Part shown: piece after piece, positions 32,761 through 43,706 of the stretch | Layout of the letters: each line of letters starts with the position of its first letter | Position numbering within the stretch: position 1 is the first letter of the stretch | DNA from: Sepiola atlantica | Taxonomy: Eukaryota; Mollusca; Cephalopoda; Sepiida; Sepiolidae | Direction of reading: 5' to 3' | Length of the DNA: 64,000 bases | Assembly: GCA_963556195.1 (NCBI GenBank) | Contig: OY744553.1 | Coordinates: 13,118,439-13,182,438 of the forward strand | Made by a program: the position numbers and the translations under genes | Notes under the pieces: model-generated | What the model saw: only the letters and a program-made list of their open reading frames with translations | What the model was told of the DNA's origin: nothing | The model's database searches: none

Positions 32761-33089
32761 CCCTGGTATTGGAATCTAATAACGAGTCAATATCAAGTGA
32801 ATCAAATTGGCCGCGCTATTTGTCCACGTCCTATTAGGTAAGGCCGATCCCTCGGTTGTCCCCAACCCTCTCCCAACCTCCGTGGTCAGCAGGAAAGATC
32901 ATTTCTAGGAGAATGGCGGTTCTAATTCCCTGTAAATTAGGCTTCAAATGCGAATCGCTCGCCAGAAGCGGCGGCTCCTTACTTTGGCGTTTTAAGACGG
33001 ATCAACTGCTATCATTAGTTTACACGGAAGACCTAAGCCGACCGTAATTAAGTACATGTTTGACGACGCTCACAGATAACCAAATGGCT
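32761..33089. other. Unassigned interval
   Basis: About 330 bp of balanced-composition DNA. I see no coding, RNA or repeat feature. Confidence 0.35.
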
Positions 33090-33495
33090 ATGCAATTCGA
33101 AAGAATGGCGAGGTGTGCGGGCAGAGGGAGAGAAAAGGTGAAGTAGGGAGGATTTGGGAGAGGATGGCGATAAACGGAGAAGGGGGGTACGGTTGGAAGC
33201 AATGACGGGAGATCTCTTTTTTTATGTAAAGGAAAAGGAAGAGAAATAAGTTGGAGGAGAATAGAAGACAATACTGAAAGGAACGAGGATGGAAAGAGAA
33301 GAGATAGGGAGAGAGAGAGAGAGATAGAAAAGAGAAAAAACGAAATGGGAGAGCGTTGGTAGAGGGTGGGGAGAAACGAAGAGGGGAGGTACAGAGGTAG
33401 CAGTAAGGGGTGATTTTTATATAAACGAAGAAAAAAATGGTGGAGAAAATAGAAAAAACTACTGAGAGGAATGACGGTCTTAAGGATCTCGGTCT

Positions 33496-33498
<3 letters not shown>
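33090..33498. repeat. Degenerate purine-rich repeat, left part
   Basis: Purine-rich units share words with 38300-39070, including AATGGGAGAGCGTTGGTAGAG (about 33345 and 38498), GGGAGGTAC and TTTATATAAA. The hAT element and TA tracts lie between the two parts. Confidence 0.75.
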
Positions 33499-33573
<75 letters not shown>

Positions 33574-33681
33574 AGACAGTGAGAAAAAGAGAAGAGGGAG
33601 ATATAACGACGATTTAAAAGATCTCTCTCACTCTCTCTCGCTCTCTCTCTTCCTATATATATATATATATATATATATACA

Positions 33682-33734
<53 letters not shown>

Positions 33735-33735
33735 G
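33499..33735. repeat. TA tracts with purine-rich spacer
   Basis: TA runs at about 33499-33567, 33654-33680 and 33688-33733 enclose a short spacer related to the purine-rich repeat. Confidence 0.95.
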
Positions 33736-33785
33736 TGTGTATGTTCGTATGTGTAGACAGAGAGTGAATGGGGGATATAATGACG

Positions 33786-33793
33786 GTCTAGAG
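33786..33793. repeat. hAT target site duplication, left
   Basis: GTCTAGAG directly precedes the left terminus. The right copy at 37794-37801 is ATCTAGAG, a 7 of 8 match. The 8-bp length is the hallmark of hAT insertion. Confidence 0.9.
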
Positions 33794-34015
33794 CAGTGGT
33801 TCCCAACCTTTTCGCTGTCATTTCCCCCTGCACCCAATTCAACGATCCAGATTTCCCCCTTCATGTGTTTGAGAGAAAGAACAGTTGAAACACACTGAGA
33901 CTATTTACTAATTTATTTTTCAAATGCACTAATACAACTAACATTCAATTTTAGTGAATACCAACATTAACACCGCATTTTAGTGTGACTTTTTGCGTTG
34001 TTTGCCATTTACAAA

Positions 34016-35758
34016 TCATTCAATATCTGGGGGAGTTATAGAGAGCGCACATCGAAGATCCGCCTCCACATCCAACTTGTTCCGTGCCTTTGTTTTGAGG
34101 TGTACCAGTGCCGAAAATCCTGTATCACACAGGTAAGTGGAAGAAAACTGGACCAATATACGCTGAGCATTCGTCGGAAGAAGCGGATAGGTTCCTCGGA
34201 CTTGGGTCCAAAACTCCTTCAGTTACATATTATGAAAGGCATCCTTCGCTGCAGAGTCGTTTTTTAAGTTTAGGAACTCTTCCTGCCACGATTCTGGTAC
34301 ATCATCAACGTTCCTCTGAAATGGGTCTCTGATAAGCTTGTTCTCGATGCTTTCGTTTGTGATCCCCAGGAAGTAATACTTGAATTCTTGCTCCAAGCTT
34401 TCGAGGTGTTGCTTGATATCCTCGGCTATTGGATCAGGCAGACCATCCTCCATATCCTCCACACATTCGTTCAGAGCCAGAAATGAAGAAAAACTTCCAC
34501 TCCCCGCTCTTTTCTTCCACAGTTCCAGTTTAGCCACGAAAGCTGTGATCTTGTCCGACTGAAAAAGAATGTTCGTCCCTTTGCCTTGCAGTTTTCTGTT
34601 GAGCTCGTTCATTGCACTGAAAATATCGGACAAGTAAGACAGCCGCACACGAAAAAAGTCACCCTCCAACGCCTTCAGAAGCACAACATTATCTTGAACT
34701 CAAAGAAAGGCTACCACCTCATCAAACAATTCTAGGACTCGCTGCAGCATGTTTCCTTTCGAGAGCCACCTCACCTGAGTATGAAACAGCAACGATTCGT
34801 GATCGGCTTCAATTCCTTCACAGAGCCGACGGAACAGCCGAGTGTTCAGAGCGGAACACTTGATAAAGTTTACGACTTTGATGACAGTGTCGAGATGCTG
34901 CTTGAAGTTCTTGGGGAGTGTTCTCGAAGCAAGCGCTTCTTTGTGGATCAGGCAGTGTGTCGCTTCTACTGCTGGATTCTTTTTCTTGACGAGCGTGACG
35001 AACCCCGATTGAGAGCCAATCATGGCTGGGGCACCATCGGTACACACCCCAACCAGAGACTCCCAGCTGATGTTGCTATCTTCGAAAAAGTCATTAATAA
35101 GGTCCATCACATCCTGAGATTTGGTCGTGGTCTGGAGAGGTTTGCAGAAGAGGAATTCTTCTGCAATTCCTTTTTCGGTGGCATAACGAACAAATACCAA
35201 CATCTGGGACAGATTCGCAACATCGGTCGATTCGTCGAGTTGAATTGAAAACAACTGTGAGCCTTGAACCTTCTGAACAACTTGATCCTTGATGCTCTCC
35301 GCCATATCATTGATCCGTGACCGAATGATGTTGTTTGAAAGCGAAATGTGAGCCATCTTGTTGTGGGCAGCCTCACCAAGGACCAACTTCACGCATTGCA
35401 GCATACAGGGTTTCACCAATATTTCACCAATTGTGTGTGGTTTCTTCTCCCTCGCAATCTTGTAGGCGACTTCGAATGACGCTTTCAAAATAGCATCCGT
35501 TTGCTGACGAAACGTTCCAGTTGAGTCCAGTCTAGTCTTCTTCAGATTATTTTCTTTCAGCTTGAAGTATTCACGATTCTTGTTCTGTAGTTCGGGATGG
35601 CATCCTTGAAGGTGTTGTTTCAGCTGGAATGGCTTCATGCTACCATTCTCCAAGGTCTTTGCGCAGATGACACATTGTGGCAGATGTTCCCCGTTATTCA
35701 CAATGAACGTAAAACCCAAGTCTAGATACGTTTCTAAATATGCTCGTTTTTTTTACAT
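34016..35758 (-). pseudogene. hAT transposase with BED zinc finger, three in-frame stops
   Basis: The frame runs 580 codons from the ATG at 35758 without a frameshift. It is interrupted by stops at codon 2 (TAA), codon 353 (TGA at 34700-34702) and codon 512 (34223-34225). The start at 35758 was chosen because KKRAYLETYLDLGFTFI is the usual N-terminus of this ZBED5/SCAND3-like family. Numbered from there, the BED finger has Cys29, Cys32, His49 and His54. The RNase H-like catalytic part shows QLDESTD (Asp175), CTDGAPAMIG (Asp241), a CLIHKEAL helix and RWLSKG (Trp331). The hAT dimerisation end reads STYLCDTGFSAL and KARNKLDVEADLRCAL. It would excise and insert the element in the nucleus. As written it is dead. 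The next in-frame ATG is at 35719. Confidence 0.93.
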
Positions 35759-36574
35759 GATCACTTGCGAAACTGAAAAAAGACAAGAGAGAGTATATTA
35801 AGATATGTAATAATGAAATCAACCTACTCTATCATTCGTGCGAAAATAACATTCTATCAATAAACAAAAGTAAAACAAAATGTATGATGGTTTCGAATTA
35901 ATTAAAAATAGGTGGAGATTTTTTGAATTACACCCGTATAGAAGTAGTTGAAATATTTGATATACAAGGTTTAATCATATATAAATAAACTTAAGTTTAA
36001 TTGTCATGTTTATAAAATTGCATTAATAAAATAATTGGTATTCTGTGCCGAACCAAAAATATCTTTCAACTAAAGATTAGGCTAACAATATACAAGCATC
36101 TTTTTTCGTCATATTTGTACTATAGCATTTTTAAAAGGTACACATATGGGAAAAAGCGCATTGAAATTTTACAAAAAAAGCATTTAAAATTGTTTTTTAT
36201 CTCAAATATAGAGACCATACTGGTGCTATTTTTTGTGAAAACAATCTTTTAAGGCAGAAAGACTTATTATATTATGAGTAGCTATGTTTTTGTTTAAAAA
36301 CTTAACCACTCATTTGCATAATGTCTTTGGCAACTTTATTAAATAAAACCTAGTAGTACTTTACGAAACTAGAAATGTTAATCAAACAATAAGGGTTGAC
36401 TACAAGCTTAAGGGCTCTAATATTTCTATTATTAAAAAAACTAATGAATTCTCCAAAAATATTATTTTTTTATTTTACAATTTTCATGTTTCTCAATTAT
36501 CTCTCAAAAAAGAGTGAAGCATTACCTCTTATCCTTAAATAAAAGTTATTATTAAATTTTATATTTGTGTCAAA
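35759..36574. other. AT-rich non-coding part of the hAT element
   Basis: Upstream of the transposase start, about 800 bp of AT-rich DNA shows no recognisable promoter element or second gene. Confidence 0.5.
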
Positions 36575-36769
36575 GATATTGTGGTGACCCAAGTTGGAAA
36601 GCTTGGACAAATTGACGTTAATAATAATTATTATTATAATTATTAAAATTATTAATTTTAGTAATATTATTATAATTATTATTATTATAATTAATATTAA
36701 TATAATAATAATAATAAAAAATTATATTCAAATTTATGCTAAAACTTATACTTTATAAATATAATAATG

Positions 36770-36823
<54 letters not shown>

Positions 36824-37008
36824 GTAATTATAATAATAATATCAATAATATTAATAAATAAAAATACTACTACTAATAATAAATATTATAGTAAATATTA
36901 TAAAATTCTAATAAATATAATAATGAAAATATTAATAATACTAAGAGTAATAATAAAAATGAATACTAATAATATTAAAATTAATAATTAAAAATAAAAC
37001 ACTAAGAA

Positions 37009-37107
<99 letters not shown>

Positions 37108-37316
37108 TATAACTAAAATTAATAAGTAAAAATAATAGTAATATATAAGATTAATAATACTAAAATTAATAATTAAAAATAATAGTAATATATAAGATTA
37201 ATAATAATATCTATTACAAATATATTATAATAATTACAAAATTTGATTATAATTTTTTTATTAACGTCAATTTGTCCAATCGATCCAAGCATTCCAACTT
37301 GGGTCATGACAATATC
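36575..37316. mobile_element. 742-bp foldback element nested in the hAT
   Basis: Arms of about 55-60 bp at the two ends are inverted copies: GATATTGT, TGACCCAAGTTGGAA, GCTTGGA and CAAATTGACGTTAATAA at the left, with complements at the right. The right arm has a 9-bp insertion. The interior is almost entirely AAT-type repeats, including pure runs at 36767-36820 and 37011-37103. No target duplication is clear. It inserted into, or arose inside, the hAT element. Confidence 0.8.
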
Positions 37317-37793
37317 ATTCTCTTTCTGAAAAATCTAATAACGGCCATACTTAACTTTTGATTTTTTATTAATATAAATTGATTTGAATAAAAAAAAATT
37401 TTGCACTAAAAAATTCATATGCATTCATACTTTATAACATTCTCTGATATTGAATTTATGAATATATATGTTTAAATTTTTGTTTCTCTGAATTTTATTT
37501 ATATGTATACTCGTTTACTGATGGAATTATGTTTCAGAAATTGTATAAACCTTCTTTTTCTTATGAGATGTAATGGAAAATAACAAATAAAAAAGAAGAA
37601 AGAAAATAAAACATAAGAATGAAAGCGGGTAAAGTTTAGGAAACGGATACTCCTGAGAAAAGAAGAACAGAAGGCTATTACTGGAAATTATTTTTTGAAT
37701 ATTTCCAGAATTATAAATTCAGGCTAGAATTTCCCCCCTAAAACACTCTAACTTCCCCCCTGGGAGAAATTTCCCCTCGGTTGGGAACCACTG

Positions 37794-37801
37794 ATCTAGA
37801 G
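37794..37801. repeat. hAT target site duplication, right
   Basis: ATCTAGAG follows the right terminus. See the left copy at 33786-33793. Confidence 0.9.
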
Positions 37802-37805
<4 letters not shown>

Positions 37806-37846
<41 letters not shown>

Positions 37847-37979
37847 CCATTTCATGTATCCACATAAAACTTTATAAGGAGATATAATTTTTTATGTATT
37901 TTAGCCTGAAGATTTCTCCCGGAGATGAAACGCGGGAGCCTCTGTGTAGCTTAATTGCTATCAATATAGTTTCATAGCT

Positions 37980-38046
<67 letters not shown>

Positions 38047-38213
38047 ATCTATCTATGTAATTCCTCTGGTGATTAGATTTAAATTTTTGAAAAGCCTTGG
38101 CTTAAGGGAAGAATAATAAACATAATTTTATTACCGAGTATACCTTGCATTGAACAATTGAAGTTGAAATAAATCTGTAATTCGTACATGTTCATCCCTC
38201 TTCTTTCATCTAT

Positions 38214-38310
<97 letters not shown>
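37806..38310. repeat. TA / GA microsatellite cluster with two short spacers
   Basis: TA runs at about 37806-37844, 37982-38041 and 38218-38262 and a GA run at about 38263-38306. The first spacer (37845-37981) holds CCTGAAGA and GATGAAACGCGGGAG, boxes that recall hammerhead cores but do not fold properly. CTCCCG pairs with CGGGAG instead. Confidence 0.9.
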
Positions 38311-38311
<1 letters not shown>

Positions 38312-39390
38312 TCGAAATAAAGGAGGATAGATAGAGGATATAGAGAAATCGATAGGGGGGAGGTACAATGGTGGAAATGATCGGCGATTTCTTCTTCATA
38401 TAAGAAGGAAAAAAGAAGAAAAATATTGTTGCTGAGAACAAAAGGAACTAATCAGATGAACGAGGGTAGAAAGTGGAGAGGATGAGAAAAAAGTGCGAAA
38501 TGGGAGAGCGTTGGTAGAGAATGGGAAGTAGCGGAGAAGGGAGATACTGTGGGAGCATAGAGGAGACATTTGCTTTTATATATAAAGGAAAAAGCGAAGA
38601 AAAAAGAGGGTGGAAATTGAAGTGAGTATGGCCTGAAATAAAGATATAAAGAAATAAAGAAGAAATAAGAGGATCGCGAAGGGGAAACAAAAAAGAAAAA
38701 AAAAGATATTGTAGAAAAAATAAAGAAAGTAAATGAGAAAAGAAAAATTAGATGCAGGGGAATAGAAAAAATAAAGAGAGGGGGGACAGAGAGATCGAAA
38801 TGGTTTAATCGAAAAGAAATAAAGAAAGAAAGAAAGAAAGTAAGAATTATAGGAGACGGAGGACGGGGAGAAAGAGTTGAAATAAAAAAAAGAGGAAAAA
38901 AACAGAGAATCAAAAAGGGAGGAAAGAAGTTAGGAATTGGAAAAGTAAGAAAACATGTGAGAATGGAAGAAAGAAATTGAGGGGAGGTACTGTGGGAGCT
39001 ATGAGGCGAGATTTAATTTTATATAAAGAAATAAAAGAAAAAATAGTACGATAGAATAGAAACACTATTGAGAGGAACGTGAGTGAAAAGAGTAGTGAGG
39101 GTGAAAGAGAGAGAAATGGGATTACTGAAAATAAATAAAGAACGGAAGTAAGAAAGGAGACGCAGAGTGAAGTGAAAAGGTTAAAGAAAGGAAGAGAGAA
39201 TTGTGGAAATGAAAAAACAGAATTAAAAAAAAGAGAGAGGAGAACAAAAGGAAAAGGAAAAAGAAGAATGGATAGTATTGAAAAAAAATGAGAAGTACAA
39301 GAAAGAAAGAAAGAAAGAAAAGCAAAAAGTACAAGGGAAGAAAGAAAGAATGAAGATAAACCGAACAGTGAATAAAGAAAAAAAAAAGAA
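38311..39390. repeat. Degenerate purine-rich repeat, right part
   Basis: A- and G-rich units with recurring GGGAGGTAC, GGAGCATAGAGGAGAC-like and TTTATATAAAG words spaced very irregularly by a few hundred bases. Towards 39300 the sequence grades into GAAAGAAAGAAAG and the first satellite monomer. It may be the ancestral neighbourhood of the satellite. Confidence 0.7.
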
Positions 39391-42300
39391 AGTACAACGG
39401 TTCAGCGAATGAAAAAGAAGAAATAAAGTAAAGAAAGAACAAAGAAAAAAAAAGAAAAAAAGAAAGTACAACGGTTCAACGAATAAATAAATAAAGGCAC
39501 AACAAGAATAAAAGAAATGAGAAATATAAAAGAGAAAGAAAGAAGCAAAGAAATAAAGAAAGTACAACGGTTCAACGAATAAATAAATTAAGGCACAACA
39601 AGAATAAAAGAGATGAGATATACAAAAGAGAAAGAAAGAAGCAAAGAAATAAAGAAAGTACAACGGTTAAACGAATAAATAAATAAAGGCACAACAAGAA
39701 TAAAAGAAATGATAAATATAAAAGAGAAAGAAAGAAGCAAAGAAATAAAGAAAGTAAACCGTTACGCGAATAAATTAATGAAGGCACAACAAGAATAAAA
39801 GAGATGAGAAACATTAAAAAGAAAGAAAGAAGCAAAGAAATAAAGAAAGTACAACGGTTCAACGAATAAATAAAAGCACAACCATAATAAAAGAGATGAG
39901 AAATATAAAAGAGAAAGAAAGAAGCAAAGAAATAAAGAAAGTACACCGGTTCAACGAATAAATTAATAAAGGCACAACAAGAATAAAAGAGATGAGAAAT
40001 ATAAAAGAGAAAGAAAGAAGCAAAAAAATAAAGAAAGTACAACGGTTCAACGAATAAATAAATAAAGGCACAACAAGAATTAAAAGGAAGAGAAATATAA
40101 AAAAGAAAGAAAGAAGCAAAGAAATAAAGAAAGTACAACGGTTCAACGAATAAATAAATTAAGGCACAACAAGAATAAAAGAAATGAGAAATATAAAAGA
40201 GAAAGAAAGAAGCAAAGAAATAAAGAAAGTACAACGGTTCAACGAATAAATTAATAAAGGCCAACAAGAATAAAAGAGATGAGAAATATAAAAGAAGAAA
40301 GAAAGAAGCAAAGAAAGAAAGAAAGTACAACGGTTAATCGAATAAATAAATAAATAAAGGCACAACAAGAATAAAAGAGATGAGAAATATAAAAGAGAAA
40401 GAAAGAAGCAAAGAAATAAAGAAAGTACAACGGTTCAACGAATAAATAAATAAAGGCACAACAACAATAAAACAGATGAGAAATATAAAAGAGAAAGAAA
40501 GAAGCAAAGAAATAAAGAAAGTACAACGGTTCAACGAATAAATAAATAAAGGCACAACAAGAATAAAAGAAATGAGAAATAAAAAAGAGAAAGAAAGAAG
40601 CAAAGAAATGAAGAAAGTACAACGGTTCAACGAATAAATTAATAAAGGCACAACAAGAATAAAAGAGATGAGATATATAAAAGAGAAAGAAAGAAGCAAA
40701 GAAATAAAGAAAGTACAACGGTTCAACGAATAAATAAATAACGGCACAACAAGAATAAATGAGATGAGAAATATAAAAGAGAATGAAAGAAGCAAAGAAA
40801 TGAAGAAAGTACAACGGTTCAACGAATAAATAAATAAAGGCACAACACGAATAAAAGACATGAGAAATATAAAAGAGAAAGAAAGAAGCTAAGAAATAAA
40901 GAAAGTACAACGGTTCAACGAATAAATAAATAAAGGCACAACAAGAATAAAAGAGATGAGAAATATAAAAGAGAAAGAAAGAAGCAAAGAAATAAAGAAA
41001 GTACGACGGTTCAACGAATAAATAGATAAAGGCACAACAAGAATAAAAGAGATGAGAAATATAAAAGAGAAAGAAAGAAGCAAAGAAATAAAGAAAGTAC
41101 AACGGTTCAACGAATAAATAAATAAAGGCAGAACAATAATAAAAGAAATAAGAAATATAAAAGAGAAAGAAAGAAGCAAAGAAATAAAGAAAGTACAACG
41201 GTTCAACGAATAAATAAATAAAGGCACAACAAGAATAAAAGAAATGAGAAATATAAGAGAAAGAAAGAAGCAAGTGAAATAAAGAAAGTACAACGGTTCA
41301 ACGAATAAATAAATAAAGGCACAACAAGAATAAAAGAGATGAGATATAAAAAAGAGAAAGAAAGAAGCAAAGAAATAAAGAAAGTACAACGGTTCACCGA
41401 ATAAATAAATAAAGGCACAACAAGAATAAAAGAGATGAGAAATATAAAAGCGAAAGAAAGAAGCAAAGAAATAAAGAAAGTACAACGGTTCGACGAATAA
41501 ATAGATAAAGGCACAACAAGAATAAAAGAGATGAGAAATATAAAAGAGAAAGAAAAGAGGCAAAGAAATAAAGAAAGTACAACGGTTCAACGAATAAATA
41601 AATAAAGGCACAACAATAATAAAAGAAATGAGAAATATAAAAGAGAAAGAAAGAAGCAAAGAAATAAAGAAAGTACAACGGTTCAACGAATAAATAAATA
41701 AATAAAGGCACAACAAGAATAAAAGAGATGAGAAATATCAAAGAGAAAGAAAGAAGCAATGAAATGAAGAAAGTACAACGGTTAAACGAATAAATTAATA
41801 AAGGCACAAAAAGAATAAAAGAAATGAGAAATATAAAAGAGAAAGAAAGAAGCAAGTGAAATAAAGAAAGTACAACGGTTCAACGAATAAATAAATAAAG
41901 GCACAACAAGAATAAAAGAGATGAGATATATAAAAGAGAAAGAAAGAAGCAAACAAATAAAGAAAGTACAACGGTTCAACGAATAAATAAATAAAGGCAC
42001 AACAAGAATAAAAGAGATGAGAAATATAAAAGAGAAAGAAAGAAGCAATGAAATGAAGAAAGTACAACGGTTCAACGAATAAATAAATAAAGGCACAACA
42101 AGAATAAAAGAAATGAGAAATATAAAAGAGAAAGAAAGAAGCAAAGAAATAAAGAAAGTACAACGGTTCAACGAATAAATAAATAAAGGCACAGCAACAA
42201 TAAAACAGATGATAAATATAAAAGAGAAAGAAAGAAGCAAAGAAACAGAGAAAGTACAATGGTTCAACGAATAAATAAATAAAGGCACAACAAGAATAAA

Positions 42301-43706
42301 AGAAATGAGAAATATAAAAGATAAAGAAAGAAGCAAAGAAATAAAGAAAGTACAACGGTTATACGAATAAATAAATTAAGGCACAACAAGAATAAAAGAA
42401 ATGATGAATATAAGAGAGAAAGAAAGAAGCAAAGAAATAAAGAAAGTAAACCGTTCACCGAATAAATTAATGAAGGCACAACAAGAATAAAAGAGATGAG
42501 AAACATTAAAAAGAAAGAAAGAAGCAAAGAAATAAAGAAAGAAAACCGGTTCACCGAATAAATAAATAAAGGCACAACAAGAATAAAAGAGATGGGAAAT
42601 ATAAAAGCGAAAGAAAGAAGCAAAGAAATAAAGAAAGTACAACGGTTCAACGAATAAATAAATAAAGGCACAACAAGAATAAAAAGGAAGAGAAATATAA
42701 AAGAGAAAGAAAGAAGCAAAGAAATGAAGAAAGTACAACGGTTCAACGAATAAATAAATAAATAAAGGCACAACAAGAATAAAAGATGAGAAATATAAAA
42801 GAGAAAGAAAGAAGCAAAGAAATAAAGAAAGTACACCGGTTCAACGAATAAATAGATAATAGCACAACAAGAATAAAAGAGATGAGAAATATAAAAGAGA
42901 AAGAATGAAGCAAAGAAATAAAGAAAGTACAACGGTTCAACGAATAAATAAATAAAGGCACAACAATAATAAAAGAAATGAGAAATATAAAAGAGAAAGA
43001 AAGAAGCAAAGAAATAAAGAAAGTACAACGGTTCAACGAATAAATAAATAAAGGCACAACAAGAATAAAAGAAATGAGAAATATAAAAGAGAAAGAAAGA
43101 AGCAAGTGAAATAAAGAAAGTACAACGGTTCAACGAATAAATAAATAAAGGCACAACAAGTATAAAAGAGATGAGATATATAAAAGAGAAAGAAAGAAGC
43201 AAAGAAATAAAGAAAGTACAACGGTTCAACGAATAAATGAATAAAGGCACAACAAGAATAAAAGAGATGAGAAATATAAACGAGAAAGAAAGAAGCAATG
43301 AAATAAAGAAAGTACAACGGTTCAACGAATAAATAAATAAAGGCACAACAAGTATAAAAGAGATGAGTAATATCAAAGAGAAAGAAAGAAGCAAGTGAAA
43401 TAAAGAAAGTACAACGGTTCAACGAATAAATAAATAAAGGCACAACAAGTATAAAAGAGATGAGAAATATAAAAGAGAAAGAAAGAAGCAAAGAAATAAA
43501 GAAAGTACAACGGTTCAACGAATAAATAAATAAAGGCACAACAAGAATAAAAGAGATGAGAAATATAAAAGAGAAAGAAAGAAGCAAAGAAATAAAGAAA
43601 GTACAACGGTTCAACGAATAAATAAATAAAGGCACAACAATAATAAAAGAAATGAGAAATATAAAAGAGAAAGAAAGAAGCAAAGAAATAAAGAAAGTAC
43701 AACGGT

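Larger units (their letters stand above)
33794..37793 (-). mobile_element. hAT transposon, 4,000 bp, complete termini
   Basis: The ends are CAGTGGTTCCCAACC at the left and its exact complement at the right, a terminal motif typical of hAT/Charlie-like elements. An 8-bp duplication flanks it. Short runs of TTTCCCCC near both ends extend the sub-terminal symmetry. The minus strand carries a BED-finger transposase reading frame (34016-35758). Sequence from 35760 to 37740 is AT-rich and non-coding, with AAT microsatellites and a nested foldback element (36575-37316). Retained ends and a single uninterrupted frame aside from three stops suggest a fairly recent insertion. Confidence 0.95.

Noticed and set aside
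34781..35248. 155-codon plus-strand frame
   Set aside because: Antisense shadow of the hAT transposase, which has clear domain motifs on the minus strand.
37909..37945. CCTGAAGA...GATGAAACG considered as a hammerhead
   Set aside because: Stem II closes poorly, no stem I or cleavage triplet fits, and a competing CTCCCG/CGGGAG hairpin is stronger.
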